Source of the DNA: Niastella vici
Lineage (GTDB): Bacteria > Bacteroidota > Bacteroidia > Chitinophagales > Chitinophagaceae
NCBI RefSeq assembly: GCF_002077945.1
Contig: NZ_LVYD01000058.1
Location: 62,001-126,000 of the forward strand
Direction: 5' to 3'
DNA length: 64,000 bases
The notes beneath the pieces are model-generated. The model saw nothing but the letters and a program-made list of their open reading frames with translations. It was not told where the DNA came from and ran no database searches. A program made the translations under genes and the position numbers. Below are positions 18,330 through 27,953 of the stretch, one piece after another (positions within the stretch are counted from its first letter, which is position 1; every line of letters starts with the position of its first letter).

Positions 18330-18890
18330 ATGAAGAAAGTATTTCTATTGCTCGCAGTATCCACCACTCTTTTCACCGCTTGTGAAAGCAATGCCAGCAA
18401 AACAACCGGAACAGCTGGCACAGACAGCGTAAAGTCTGAGTCAGCTACTGGCATGACTGAAAACAAAGCCGAACGCAACAAGAAAACAATGATGGCCAGC
18501 TACGATGCCATGGCCTCGCATAACGTAAACGAAATGCTGAAAGATTGCGCAGCTGATTGTGTTGATTATGGCGATGGAAGCATGCCTCCTATAAAGGGAA
18601 AGGATAGCATCGCTAAAATGTTAACTACAATGTTCAGCGCTTTTCCCGACTACAAAGGCAGCGACCTGAAATTTGTTGCCGATGGCGATTGGGTAATGGT
18701 ATGGGGCGACTGGACAGGTACTTTTAAAAATGATTTCATGGGCATGAAGGCCACCAACAAATCGTTTAAGATGAAAGATGTGGATATATTCAAATTGAAC
18801 GATGCCGGTCAAATTGTTGAACATCACAATGTACAATCGCCCAATATGATGATGATGCAGGTAGGAGCTGCCATGCCGGGTAAAAAATAG
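18330..18890 (+). CDS. NTF2-like (SnoaL-type) lipoprotein
   Basis: 186 residues. The N-terminus MKKVFLLLAVSTTLFTAC is a lipoprotein signal with lipobox Cys at about residue 18, followed by a Ser/Thr-rich spacer. The rest resembles the NTF2-like/ester-cyclase fold (MMASYDAMASHNVNEMLKDC, then GKDSIAKMLTTMFSAFPD and WGDWTGTFKN). Such domains bind small molecules; no substrate is indicated. Predicted to be anchored in a membrane of the envelope. Followed by a terminator shared with recQ. Confidence 0.82.
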   Translation: MKKVFLLLAVSTTLFTACESNASKTTGTAGTDSVKSESATGMTENKAERNKKTMMASYDAMASHNVNEMLKDCAADCVDYGDGSMPPIKGKDSIAKMLTTMFSAFPDYKGSDLKFVADGDWVMVWGDWTGTFKNDFMGMKATNKSFKMKDVDIFKLNDAGQIVEHHNVQSPNMMMMQVGAAMPGKK

Positions 18891-18917
18891 CTTTAATAAC
18901 AATTAATAATGATGCTC

Positions 18918-18953
18918 GGGTCTGGATGGTATCATATCATCCAGCCCTTTTTT
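18918..18953. terminator. Bidirectional terminator between lipoprotein gene and recQ
   Basis: GGGTCTGGATG pairs with CATCCAGCCC (one bulge) and is followed by a six-T run. The gene on the other strand ends at 18955, so transcripts from both sides end here. Confidence 0.7.
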
Positions 18954-18954
18954 A

Positions 18955-20856
18955 TTAAGCCGGTTTCACGTACCCTTCTTTATCGATGTAGATCTTGTTC
19001 TCTGTTTGCAGAAAATCGAGCACTTTATAAAGCTTCTCTTTTTTTATATCCGGAAGTTGTTGTGGCAATACTTCGCTGGCCACCGGTTGCTGGTTGATGA
19101 CATTGAAAATAGATTGGGAAATGTTTTCAAATTCAGCAGCCGATAAACCATGACCCTTTTGTTGCAGGCAATTGTCGCAAATGCCGCATGGCTTTGTTTT
19201 ATCGTCGCCGAAATAAGCCGCTATATACTGACTTCGGCATTGCTTTTCGATACGGATGTACCCCATCATGATGCGGATGCGCTCAATGAACAGTTGCTTT
19301 CTTTTTTCATAGCTGGTTATGTCAAAACGCAGGGTGGCTGGCCTTACCCGGTTCAACATCACATATATTTGTGGACTATCCTTGCGTGGAATGTATTCTA
19401 TGATGGCATGGGCATGTAATCGTTTCAGGTCCTGTATAATGGCGGCTTCCTCTTTGCGCAGTAAACCCGCTACACTTTTTTCATGAATGTTAACCGGAAT
19501 ATCGAAAATACCTTCGTATGTGCGTAACAGGGTTTTTATCAGTGGTTCCAGCAGCGGGTTGTCGCGCTCAAACTGGTATAACCATTCTTTATTGGTTATG
19601 AACTGCACACGGGCAGGTAAAAATATCTGTTCGTTATAAGATACCCAACCTTCCTGTTCCAGGGCTTTTATGGCATAAATGGCCATGTGAACATTGAGCT
19701 GGAATTTCTTTATAAAATCAGTGAAATCGAAATTATAATAATTGCCTTCCCCTGAGCCGGAGGGTATCTGCAAATAGTTCATCAACGCTTCATATACCTT
19801 TCTGATATTTTCCAGACTGGGAAAACGGATCCCGGGTAATTCGTGCAGTTCATCCAGCTCTTTGTGATCGAATAATAACACGGCGTATGATTTCTTTTCA
19901 TCACGGCCGGCGCGGCCTGCTTCCTGGTAATAATTCTCCAGGCAATCGGGTACATCGGCATGCACCACTACGCGCACATCGGGTTTATCGATGCCCATGC
20001 CAAACGCATTGGTGCAAACGATAGTGCGTATGGAGTTATTGATCCAGGCAGCCTGCTTTTGCACGCGTACTTCCTGCTGAAGACCGGCATGGTAGAAGTC
20101 GGCCGATATGCCATGCATGTTCAGCAGATCGCTGATCTCTTTGGTGCGCTTGCGGCTTTTGCAATAGACGATGCTGCTGCCCTTTACTTTTTGTAATATT
20201 TCGGTGACCTTGCCGATCTTGGTATCTACATTGAAAACACTGTATGATAAGTTCGGCCGTTCGAACGAGCGGCTGAATACCTTGTGATTGTGAAATTGCA
20301 GCTTCTCACAAATATCTTTCTGTACTATTGGTGTGGCAGAGGCGGTAAGCGCCAGAATGGGAATATTGGGAAGTTCTTCACGTAAGGCAGCAATGCGCAG
20401 GTACGGCGGTCTGAAGTCATAGCCCCATTGCGAAATACAATGCGCTTCATCAACTGCTATAAGATTGATATCAATCGCAGGCAGGTATTCAAGGAACAAT
20501 TTTGTTTCGAGCCGTTCAGGCGAAACGTAGAGGAACTTGCAATTGCTGTTGGTTGCGAGTTTGAGAATATTGATCACTTCCTTGCGGCCCATTCCCGAAT
20601 TAATAGCAAAGGCGGTAATGCCTTTTTTACGCAGGTTATCAACCTGGTCTTTCATTAACGCTATCAATGGACTTATAACCAGGCATAGTCCTTCCCGGGC
20701 CATGGCCGGCACCTGAAAGCAAATTGATTTGCCACCGCCCGTAGGCATCAGGGCGAGTGTATCTTTTCCGGCCAGCACAGAATTGATGATGTCTTCCTGC
20801 AATGGACGGAACGCGGCATGGCCCCAATATTCTTTTAATATGGAATGGATGCTCAA
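18955..20856 (-). CDS. recQ: RecQ-family ATP-dependent DNA helicase
   Basis: 3'-5' helicase of superfamily 2 for recombination and replication repair. 633 residues. Motif 0 FRPLQEDII, Walker A MPTGGGKSICFQVPA, motif II VDEAHCISQWGYDFRP, and the RecQ-Ct zinc cysteines (CRSQ..., CGICDNC) are all present. The protein ends after the winged helix, so there is no HRDC domain; this is a short RecQ form. Only 18 bases separate it from the upstream copper ATPase gene on the same strand, implying cotranscription. Confidence 0.95.
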   Translation of the reverse strand: MSIHSILKEYWGHAAFRPLQEDIINSVLAGKDTLALMPTGGGKSICFQVPAMAREGLCLVISPLIALMKDQVDNLRKKGITAFAINSGMGRKEVINILKLATNSNCKFLYVSPERLETKLFLEYLPAIDINLIAVDEAHCISQWGYDFRPPYLRIAALREELPNIPILALTASATPIVQKDICEKLQFHNHKVFSRSFERPNLSYSVFNVDTKIGKVTEILQKVKGSSIVYCKSRKRTKEISDLLNMHGISADFYHAGLQQEVRVQKQAAWINNSIRTIVCTNAFGMGIDKPDVRVVVHADVPDCLENYYQEAGRAGRDEKKSYAVLLFDHKELDELHELPGIRFPSLENIRKVYEALMNYLQIPSGSGEGNYYNFDFTDFIKKFQLNVHMAIYAIKALEQEGWVSYNEQIFLPARVQFITNKEWLYQFERDNPLLEPLIKTLLRTYEGIFDIPVNIHEKSVAGLLRKEEAAIIQDLKRLHAHAIIEYIPRKDSPQIYVMLNRVRPATLRFDITSYEKRKQLFIERIRIMMGYIRIEKQCRSQYIAAYFGDDKTKPCGICDNCLQQKGHGLSAAEFENISQSIFNVINQQPVASEVLPQQLPDIKKEKLYKVLDFLQTENKIYIDKEGYVKPA

Positions 20857-20874
20857 GTGTATTATGTTAGCCGG

Positions 20875-22995
20875 TTACGCTACTTTCTTAACGAACAACC
20901 GCACCGAATTTATCGCCAGCACCACATCACTCAACCCCATTACCAATGCACCAAAAGTGGGAGTGAGCAATCCAAACGCGGCAATAGGAATTGCAATGAT
21001 ATTATAGATAAATGCCCAGAAAAGATTTTGTCTGATGGTAACAAAAGTATGACGGCCCAGGCCCAACGCAAGCGGAAGGTTTTTGATGCCGCTGTTCATC
21101 AATACCACATCGGCTGTTTGTACAGCGATCTGTGAAGCTTCGCTCAATGAAATTCCAATGGTGGCTTTTGCCAGCGCGGGTGCATCATTGATGCCATCGC
21201 CCACCATGGCAGTTGGGCCCTGCAGGGTGAGGTCTTCAATAACGGCAAGCTTTTCTTCAGGCTTTTTTTCTGCGATCACTTCATCGATGCCCAGTAAATT
21301 AGCCAGCTGCTTGCATTTGATATGCCGGTCGCCGCTTAATAAAATAGTGCGCAGGTTGCGGTGACGCAGGTATTGTACAATAGTAATGGCTTCGGGTCGT
21401 ACTTCATCCTTTACGTCTATCCAGCCCAGCAACTGCCCGTTTTTCAGAATATATACATTATGCGTATCGTCGGTAGTTAATGCTATGGCCATCTCGAATG
21501 AACCGGCTACATAACTGTCGCCCGAGGCGGTAGTGGCAATCATGCCTGAGCCTTTTTTCTCTTCTATTGTAGCCCAGCGAATGGCATCTTTTCGTTTCCA
21601 GCTATTGGTTATGCACTGTGCAATGGGATGGTTTGAATATTTTTCCAGCGAAAAGGCAATGTGTTTGAATTCATCGGCATCCATATGCTCCCCAACCACT
21701 TCGTAATTGGCCAGCTCGAACCGGCCCGTTGTGAGGGTGCCTGTTTTATCAAACACCACCTGCTTAATGGTCCTGAAAAGTTCCAGGCTTTTGGCATTCC
21801 GGAACAAAACCCCGTTTTTGGCAGCCCGGCCCAGGCCAACAGCAATGGCGGCGGGGGTGGCCAGTCCCATAGCGCATGGACAGGCAATAACCAGAATGGC
21901 TATGCTGCGCATTAGCGCCCCGGTAAAGTCGTGCAACACCAGGTAATTCACAATAAAGGCAACTACGGCAATACCCAGCACAACCGGAACAAATATGGCA
22001 CTGATCTTATCGGCCAGCTGCTGTACGGGTGGTTTTTCGCTTTGCGCCTGTTTTACCAAATTAATAATATTCGACAGCACGGAGTCCTTTGCTTCGGCCG
22101 TAACCTGGGCTTTTATAATGCCATCGATGATGATGCTGCCGCCGATCAGTTTGTCTTTCCCTTTTTTGGTAATAGGCAAACTTTCCCCCGTGATAATGGC
22201 TTCGTTAACGGTGGCTTCGCCCGATAATATTTTGCAGTCGGCAGGAACCTGTTCGCCGCTTTTAATGAGAATAAGATCACCACTGCGCAGCTGGGTATTT
22301 TCTATGGGGAAAATTATTTCCTGGTGGTGTTCGTCAAAAGCGATCATATTGGCCATCACTTTTTGCGATTTGGCCAGGCTGTTCAATGCCCGCTGGGTTG
22401 ATTGAATAGAGGCATCTTCCAGAAAATTGCCCAGAAATACCAGGGTGATGATAGAGGCTGTGGTCTCAAAAAAAAGATATTGCGGGCCTAGGTTCAGCAA
22501 GGCGCCGGTAAGGCTATATATAAATGCCGCAGATGCGCCAATTGCAACCAGTACGTTCATATTAGGCATGCGGTTGCGAATGCTTTTAATGGCACTGCGC
22601 CCGAAAAAGTTCATACCTACTACATAAACAGGGAAACAAAGGCCCAATTGTAGCCAGGGGTTCATGAGCCAGTGAAAGTGCACCCATTTGTCGAACATAT
22701 GCAACATCAGCGGCAGGGTGAATGCCAGGCAGAATAAGAAGCGTTGTTTATGGTTGGCCAATAACTTTTTGCGCTTTGGGGCGCCTGGGATGTCTTCGTT
22801 TTGAACGGTATAACCCAGCGATTCTATGCCTTTGATGAGCTGTTGTTCGTTTTTGCCATCGATGTCAAAGCTCACTTCGCCCCCCATCAGGTTAACTTTC
22901 ACATTTTCCATACCCTCATGGGTGAGGTACTGCTGAACGGTCAGCGCACAATTTGAACAGGTCATGCCATCTACTTTCCAATTCACTTTATTCAT
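20875..22995 (-). CDS. copA: Copper-transporting P1B-type ATPase
   Basis: 706 residues. One N-terminal heavy-metal-associated domain with GMTCSNC, then membrane segments, the actuator TGES motif, the ion channel motif CPCAMGLATP, phosphorylation site FDKTGTLTTG, the P1B-specific HP dipeptide (SNHPIAQC), and GDGINDAPAL. CPC plus the single CxxC domain point to Cu(I) export from the cytoplasm. All catalytic motifs are intact. First gene before recQ on the minus strand; no chaperone or regulator is adjacent. Confidence 0.95.
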   Translation of the reverse strand: MNKVNWKVDGMTCSNCALTVQQYLTHEGMENVKVNLMGGEVSFDIDGKNEQQLIKGIESLGYTVQNEDIPGAPKRKKLLANHKQRFLFCLAFTLPLMLHMFDKWVHFHWLMNPWLQLGLCFPVYVVGMNFFGRSAIKSIRNRMPNMNVLVAIGASAAFIYSLTGALLNLGPQYLFFETTASIITLVFLGNFLEDASIQSTQRALNSLAKSQKVMANMIAFDEHHQEIIFPIENTQLRSGDLILIKSGEQVPADCKILSGEATVNEAIITGESLPITKKGKDKLIGGSIIIDGIIKAQVTAEAKDSVLSNIINLVKQAQSEKPPVQQLADKISAIFVPVVLGIAVVAFIVNYLVLHDFTGALMRSIAILVIACPCAMGLATPAAIAVGLGRAAKNGVLFRNAKSLELFRTIKQVVFDKTGTLTTGRFELANYEVVGEHMDADEFKHIAFSLEKYSNHPIAQCITNSWKRKDAIRWATIEEKKGSGMIATTASGDSYVAGSFEMAIALTTDDTHNVYILKNGQLLGWIDVKDEVRPEAITIVQYLRHRNLRTILLSGDRHIKCKQLANLLGIDEVIAEKKPEEKLAVIEDLTLQGPTAMVGDGINDAPALAKATIGISLSEASQIAVQTADVVLMNSGIKNLPLALGLGRHTFVTIRQNLFWAFIYNIIAIPIAAFGLLTPTFGALVMGLSDVVLAINSVRLFVKKVA

Positions 22996-23122
22996 GTTTC
23001 AATCCATGGGGTTGAGTGTTTGCAAATTTACCGCTCTATGGGTAAATGATCCCGGCATAAAAGCAATAATATGTCCACCGGGTTGCAATTTTAACTTAAA
23101 TCTGTCTTTCGGGCCCGGGTGT

Positions 23123-23130
23123 TATCTTTG
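23123..23130 (+). promoter_or_regulatory. -7 promoter box of tsaE
   Basis: TATCTTTG is a perfect match to TAnnTTTG and lies only 6 bases before the tsaE ATG at 23137, so the transcript would be leaderless or nearly so. Confidence 0.6.
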
Positions 23131-23136
23131 CGATCT

Positions 23137-23550
23137 ATGCAATTGCAATGTACTTTGGATAACATCAGGCAAACTGCACGCCGGTTTTGGGAACTTATTG
23201 ATGGGCGTAAGGTCATTGCCTTTTATGGTGATATGGGGGCGGGCAAAACTACCCTCATTCATGCCCTGTGCGATGAAAAAGGGGTCACCAGCACGGTGGG
23301 CAGCCCCACTTTTTCTATAATTAATGAATATATATACCCGGGCGGCAGGCTGTTTCATATTGACCTGTACCGGCTGAAAGATGAGGAAGAAGCTATCCGA
23401 ACGGGGGTCGAGGACTGCCTGTACTCGGGCGATATTTGCCTGGTAGAATGGCCTGGCCGTGCAGAAGCGATTTTGCCCGAGGACGCGGCCCGGGTAGAGA
23501 TCAGGGTGGTTGACCCGCAAACAAGAATTATTCACGTGTTGAACGGGTAA
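23137..23550 (+). CDS. tsaE: tRNA t6A synthesis ATPase TsaE
   Basis: 137 residues. P-loop ATPase that regulates the TsaB-TsaD complex in N6-threonylcarbamoyladenosine formation at A37 of ANN-decoding tRNAs. Walker A is GDMGAGKTTLIHAL, followed by STVGSPTFSIINEY and HIDLYRL, the family signatures, and LVEWPGR. The ATG at 23137 is 6 bases downstream of a perfect -7 box; an earlier in-frame start at 23119 would lie upstream of that box. It precedes the alanine dehydrogenase gene by 103 bases. Confidence 0.95.
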   Translation: MQLQCTLDNIRQTARRFWELIDGRKVIAFYGDMGAGKTTLIHALCDEKGVTSTVGSPTFSIINEYIYPGGRLFHIDLYRLKDEEEAIRTGVEDCLYSGDICLVEWPGRAEAILPEDAARVEIRVVDPQTRIIHVLNG

Positions 23551-23653
23551 GGCGGGAGGCAGGAAGCGAGCTTCCTACTTCAAAAACACCGACTTCCGAT
23601 TAAATTTGTAACTTGTGGCCCCAATAATGGGGGTAAAATCATTTACTGCTCAC

Positions 23654-24868
23654 ATGTCCCAGCAAAAGCCGATCATCAGCACTTCTTTTAGTTATGAAAC
23701 ATTGCAGGAAACTTTGGATATTAAACCCAAAGGGGCCGAGTTGCACATTGGCATACCCAAGGAAACAGCTTTCCAGGAAAACCGCATTGCGCTTACCCCG
23801 GAAGCAGTGGGGGTGTTGGTAAGTAATGGACATAATGTGGTCATTGAGCACAATGCCGGCGAGGCGGCCCATTTCCGTGATCGCGACTATAGTGAAGCCG
23901 GCGCCAAAATAGTATATGATAAAGCGGCTGTATATAAAGCGCCCATTCTGGTAAAAAGCGCCCCGGTGGTTGAAGACGACCTGCCTCATCTGCAATTTAA
24001 CCAGGTCATCATTTCGCCCATCCATTTATCGGCTATGAAGGCTGAATTCCTGCAAAAGATGATGGAAAAGCGCATTACGGCCATCTCGTTCGAAAACCTC
24101 AAAGACGATAGCGACAGTTTACCCATTGTTCGCAGTATGAGCGAAATTGCCGGCAGTGCGGTAATGCTTATTGCTGCGCAATACCTCAGTTCGGCCAACC
24201 ATGGCAAAGGCGTGTTGCTGGGTGGTATTTCGGGTATTCCGCCTACCAAGGTAATTATTCTGGGGGCAGGTATTGTGGGCGAGTTTGCTGCCCGTGCTGC
24301 ATTGGCCCTGGGTGCTTCGGTAAAAGTATTCGACAATAGTGTATACCGCCTGAAGCGGTTGCAAAATAATATCGGTCAACGTATGTGGACCTCAGTAATG
24401 GAGCCCCGAATACTGGCCAAACAATTAAAGACCTGTGAAGTGGCTGTAGGCGCACTGGGTTCGCCCAGCGGCCGCTCGCCTGTTGTTGTAACCGAAGAAA
24501 TGGTAAGCAATATGCGACCTGGAAGTGTGATCATTGATGTTAGTATCGACCGCGGAGGTTGTTTTGAAACATCCGAGATCACCAGTCATGAACAACCGAT
24601 CTTTATGAAGTACGGAGTGATCCACTATTGTGTGCCTAATATTCCATCAGGATTTGCACGAACCGCTTCACAGGCTATTAGTAATGTATTGATGCCTTTA
24701 TTGCTTGAAGCAGGTGAAGAAGGTGGTTTTGAAAACCTCGTATGGCACAAAGTGCACCTGCGCAGTGGGATATACCTGTTCAAAGGCGCCCTCACCAATT
24801 TTCATTTAAGCCAACGCTTCGATTTAAAATACACAGACCTCAACCTGCTGATCGCAAGTCAGCGTTAA
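23654..24868 (+). CDS. ald: Alanine dehydrogenase
   Basis: 404 residues. NAD-dependent interconversion of L-alanine and pyruvate plus ammonia. N-terminal half with GIPKETAFQENRIALTP, substrate region, then a Rossmann fold VIILGAGIVGEFAARAAL, and the GGCFETS and YCVPNIPSGFARTASQA segments near the C-terminus. This Bacteroidota form is longer than the 370-residue Bacillus enzyme, with a 40-residue N-terminal extension. ATG at 23654 chosen over an in-frame start at 23615; a TAAATTTG box lies at 23601-23608. Confidence 0.92.
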   Translation: MSQQKPIISTSFSYETLQETLDIKPKGAELHIGIPKETAFQENRIALTPEAVGVLVSNGHNVVIEHNAGEAAHFRDRDYSEAGAKIVYDKAAVYKAPILVKSAPVVEDDLPHLQFNQVIISPIHLSAMKAEFLQKMMEKRITAISFENLKDDSDSLPIVRSMSEIAGSAVMLIAAQYLSSANHGKGVLLGGISGIPPTKVIILGAGIVGEFAARAALALGASVKVFDNSVYRLKRLQNNIGQRMWTSVMEPRILAKQLKTCEVAVGALGSPSGRSPVVVTEEMVSNMRPGSVIIDVSIDRGGCFETSEITSHEQPIFMKYGVIHYCVPNIPSGFARTASQAISNVLMPLLLEAGEEGGFENLVWHKVHLRSGIYLFKGALTNFHLSQRFDLKYTDLNLLIASQR

Positions 24869-24871
24869 AGG

Positions 24872-24991
24872 TTGCATGTAATACATAATTATTTTTCATT
24901 TCAGGTAACAATAATATTATTAGTATATGCTATACTGGTAATGTGCGTGTTAATTGTGGGTGCAACACTAAAACTTTATTATTTACGTTAA
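24872..24991 (+). CDS. Possible 39-residue membrane peptide
   Basis: A TTG at 24872 opens a frame to TAA at 24989-24991. The product has one hydrophobic helix (VTIILLVYAILVMCVLIVGA) ending in KLYYLR. It lies directly after ald. The start codon is weak and the stretch is AT-rich, so it may be chance; it is listed because the helix and the basic end fit a small membrane protein. The rest of the 290-base gap holds the promoter at 25007-25037. Confidence 0.2.
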   Translation: MHVIHNYFSFQVTIILLVYAILVMCVLIVGATLKLYYLR

Positions 24992-25006
24992 TTAGTGCGT
25001 CAGACA

Positions 25007-25037
25007 TTTGACTTTAACGAGTTTCCTATTATTTTTG
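25007..25037 (+). promoter_or_regulatory. Bacteroidota -33/-7 promoter
   Basis: TTTG at 25007-25010 and TATTTTTG at 25030-25037 are 19 bases apart, an exact fit to the TTTG-N19-TAnnTTTG consensus. It would drive the secreted protein gene at 25158 with an untranslated leader of roughly 110 bases. Confidence 0.6.
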
Positions 25038-25157
25038 CGCATTCCCCAATTAACAATTGCCGCCACATTAACAAGAAAACGTAGATTCCCGTAATAAATA
25101 AACGTTTTTCACGTTTTCTATGGCCCCAAAGTTGCTAATTGGAATCAAATACCTGTT

Positions 25158-26402
25158 ATGAAGACAAGGCCCTATTTGTTAGCAGTACTCTGCTTACTGA
25201 TTAATGAAATCACTTCTTTTGCCCAAACCGTTCCCCCCATATCAGGTTGGGATCTGGATGAAAAAAGCGGCAGTTATACACTGAAACCGAAAGTACCCGG
25301 TGATACCAAAGAATTTATATATGAAATAATGCCTGTTGTAAAAATTGATGGGCAGTCGGTTGACGAATGGTTTGGCGGCGCTATTGATAAAGATATCAAG
25401 GAATCGGGGTTTACATTACCTGCATCTTCAGGTAAAAGAAACATTTCTACCAATCAAACTATTTTCTCCTACTCATCTGAGCTTACTGATAAAAAAGGCA
25501 AAGCCTGGTATGTAACCTATATCGGTTATCAGGTAGGCAATGGCGAAAATCGCATGGCCCGCGTAATGAGCTCCCCCGATGTAAAATATTATTCAACGTA
25601 TATGCGTCCTGTAGCCGATCATATTGGCCAGCTCGAAAAACTGGATGCATCTGCAGCAGCTGCCGGTAAGCTTACCCGGGCAACTCCCACGCATACCCGT
25701 CAGGAGGTAAAGGCCGCTCCTGTTGCTGTACAAAGCGAACCCATTCCTGAAAGAGGGTTGAAATCACAGGAAATAAATGGTATTCTCATTCATCTTGAAT
25801 ATAACACTACCAGCGATGGTAAAATGGTGCGCATTTATAAACCTTACCTGGTTTTAAATGATGGTTCAATTTACAGTGAACCGGTAATAAGCCCATACAG
25901 CCTCGATGTTGAGCAGTCGAAACAGAAAGAGCCTAAAAAATGGGGTACCTGGAAATTGAAGAACAACTCTTTCATGGTTGAGTGGACAGCCCGCAATGAA
26001 ACAGAAAAATGGTTCAAGAACTGGTTTTGGGCAACACCTTCGCAGAAAGAAGAAAAGCTCGACGGTTCGTTCATGACGGTAAACGGCATCGATAACGATG
26101 GCCTGAAAAGCTACGAGAAGGCAACTACCTCCAAATACATTGCTTTCAACAATTCAGGACAATTCACTATTACAGGCAGCGACAATAACAGTAACGCAGC
26201 TGTGCCTTCTTCTGAGTTCAATAAAAAGAATGAAGCCGGTACCTATACGCTCAATGATTACTCTATTGAGCTGCACTTTAATAACGGTACCGTTATCCGC
26301 CGCATATTCTATTTTTACCTGCAGGGTAAAACGCACTTTGGCGTGGGCAATTCGGTGTATAGTCCGAAGCAGTATGCCGAAGCCAGCACCACCAGCAATT
26401 AA
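25158..26402 (+). CDS. Secreted hypothetical protein, paralogue 1
   Basis: 414 residues with a signal peptide (PYLLAVLCLLINEITSFAQ). I do not recognise a characterised family. An N-terminal beta-rich part starts GWDLDEKSGSYTLKP, then come a Pro/Thr/Val-rich linker (about residues 165-200) and a C-terminal part with PYLVLNDGSIYSEPVISPY, KKWGTWKL and HFGVGNSVYSPK. The C-terminal layout (input display string, tabulated response and NNGT motif) is shared with the next gene, so these are tandem duplicates. Probably exported to the envelope or outside. Followed by a strong terminator. Confidence 0.85.
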   Translation: MKTRPYLLAVLCLLINEITSFAQTVPPISGWDLDEKSGSYTLKPKVPGDTKEFIYEIMPVVKIDGQSVDEWFGGAIDKDIKESGFTLPASSGKRNISTNQTIFSYSSELTDKKGKAWYVTYIGYQVGNGENRMARVMSSPDVKYYSTYMRPVADHIGQLEKLDASAAAAGKLTRATPTHTRQEVKAAPVAVQSEPIPERGLKSQEINGILIHLEYNTTSDGKMVRIYKPYLVLNDGSIYSEPVISPYSLDVEQSKQKEPKKWGTWKLKNNSFMVEWTARNETEKWFKNWFWATPSQKEEKLDGSFMTVNGIDNDGLKSYEKATTSKYIAFNNSGQFTITGSDNNSNAAVPSSEFNKKNEAGTYTLNDYSIELHFNNGTVIRRIFYFYLQGKTHFGVGNSVYSPKQYAEASTTSN

Positions 26403-26440
26403 CCGTTCTCTTTCGGTATAAACATATCTTATTTTGCATC

Positions 26441-26474
26441 AGGCACAGGAGCTTATCCTGTGCCTGCTTTTTTT
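26441..26474 (+). terminator. Intrinsic terminator between paralogues
   Basis: A perfect ten-base stem, AGGCACAGGA with TCCTGTGCCT, with a five-base loop, then GC and a seven-T run. Confidence 0.92.
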
Positions 26475-26617
26475 GCGGTTATTTACAGGCGCATATACAT
26501 GTTTAAAACATTTCTATGGAAAAGTTTTGAACATGTGAAAAAGATTTAGGCTGCGTAAACCTTCTTTCTTTTCTGTGGCCCGAAAATTGACTGACCATTC
26601 CCTGTAAATAACCTACT

Positions 26618-27874
26618 ATGAAAAATACGCTCCTGGTTTTAGTCCTGATCATGGGTTTGGGTATTCCCACTGTTTTTGCACAGTCTTCCTCGGTTCAGCC
26701 AATGCTGGGCTGGAGGATGGAGGAAAACAGAGGGCGTTTTGTTTTTAAGCCTACCGCTGTTTTCAGTGATGAAAATAAAGAATTCTCCTACGAAGTAATG
26801 CCGCTTGAAAAGGCCGAAGGAAAAACCTTCGACGATTGGTTTAGCGGTTCTATAGAGAAGAATATGCGCCTGTCGGGATTTTCCCTTCCAAAAAGTAAAG
26901 ACAAGAAAAATATCAGCTACAGCACGCTGTCGTCTTATTCGGGTAAAGTAACTGATAAAAGCGGTCATATGTGGTATGTAGCTTACATGGCTTACCGCAC
27001 AAACAACCAGCAGTACCGGCTGGCCAAACTGTTCAGCTCACCTGATATCACCTATTATACTAATTGCATGAAATCGGCCGCCATGCATTTTGGAAAACTG
27101 GCAAAGCAGGAAGGGGCGTTTGACCCCACCGGGCTTACTGATGTAGTCAAAAATACTGCCCCTGCGCCGGTAACACCACCCAGCGTTACCGAAAAAGTGC
27201 CCACACCACGCACCATCACCGAAACTGGCACAGGGCCGGTAAAAGGATTAAAAGCCACAGAAATAAAGGGAGTTGTTATAAACCTTGAGTATAGCTATGG
27301 GGTAGGAGGCGCTGTTGAAAGCGAGTATATGCCTTATTTGTTATTGAATGATGGCAGCCTGTACAGCAATCCGGTGGTGAGCCCCTATGAATTTGATGTA
27401 GCCCTTTCAAAACAACGGGAACCAAAAAAATGGGGCACCTGGAAGTTAAGCGGTGGCGCCATCACGGTTAACTGGCCCGCCAGAAATAAGACCGAAAGAT
27501 GGGAGAAGAACTGGTTTTGGGCCCGGCCGGCAGCAGGTAACGAAAAAATTGAAGGGGCGTTTACCAGTATTTCCGGAGCAGGTAATACGGCAATAGGCGG
27601 CAATGTAATGACAGTTTCATCAAAGAATATTTTATTTAATACGTTCGGCCGCTTTGCCCTCACGGGGGTAGGGGTTGGAACCAATTATACCGATTACAGC
27701 ATTGCTACTTCTGCTTATTCTAAAAAAGACGAAGCCGGCGCTTATGCCCTGAACGGGTATTCCATTGAGCTTCGGTTTAATAATGGCACTACCATGCGCC
27801 GGGCGTTTTATTTCTACCCCAAAGACAAGGCTCATTTTGGAATAGGCAATCACGTGTATATTCAGAAGAGATAA
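26618..27874 (+). CDS. Secreted hypothetical protein, paralogue 2
   Basis: 418 residues, signal peptide KNTLLVLVLIMGLGIPTVFA. It aligns along its length with the preceding gene product: GWRMEENRGRFVFKP, FDDWFSGSIEKNMRLSGF, PYLLLNDGSLYSNPVVSPY, KKWGTWKL, NWFWARP, and HFGIGNHVY all have counterparts. Function unknown. A terminator separates the two genes, and similar sequence (TTTCT-TGGCCC-AAA-TTG) precedes both starts, so they look like independently transcribed copies under the same control. Confidence 0.85.
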   Translation: MKNTLLVLVLIMGLGIPTVFAQSSSVQPMLGWRMEENRGRFVFKPTAVFSDENKEFSYEVMPLEKAEGKTFDDWFSGSIEKNMRLSGFSLPKSKDKKNISYSTLSSYSGKVTDKSGHMWYVAYMAYRTNNQQYRLAKLFSSPDITYYTNCMKSAAMHFGKLAKQEGAFDPTGLTDVVKNTAPAPVTPPSVTEKVPTPRTITETGTGPVKGLKATEIKGVVINLEYSYGVGGAVESEYMPYLLLNDGSLYSNPVVSPYEFDVALSKQREPKKWGTWKLSGGAITVNWPARNKTERWEKNWFWARPAAGNEKIEGAFTSISGAGNTAIGGNVMTVSSKNILFNTFGRFALTGVGVGTNYTDYSIATSAYSKKDEAGAYALNGYSIELRFNNGTTMRRAFYFYPKDKAHFGIGNHVYIQKR

Positions 27875-27925
27875 GGCGGCAAACGGCAATGAAATTACAG
27901 CGGTGCAAAGCTGCAGCTTAATCTC

Positions 27926-27953
27926 AAAAATCGCGAGCGATTCACGATTTTTT
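27926..27953. terminator. Convergent terminator
   Basis: AAAAATCG pairs with CGATTTTTT around an 11-base loop. It overlaps the stop codon of the minus-strand ABC gene and lies 52 bases after paralogue 2. Confidence 0.55.
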
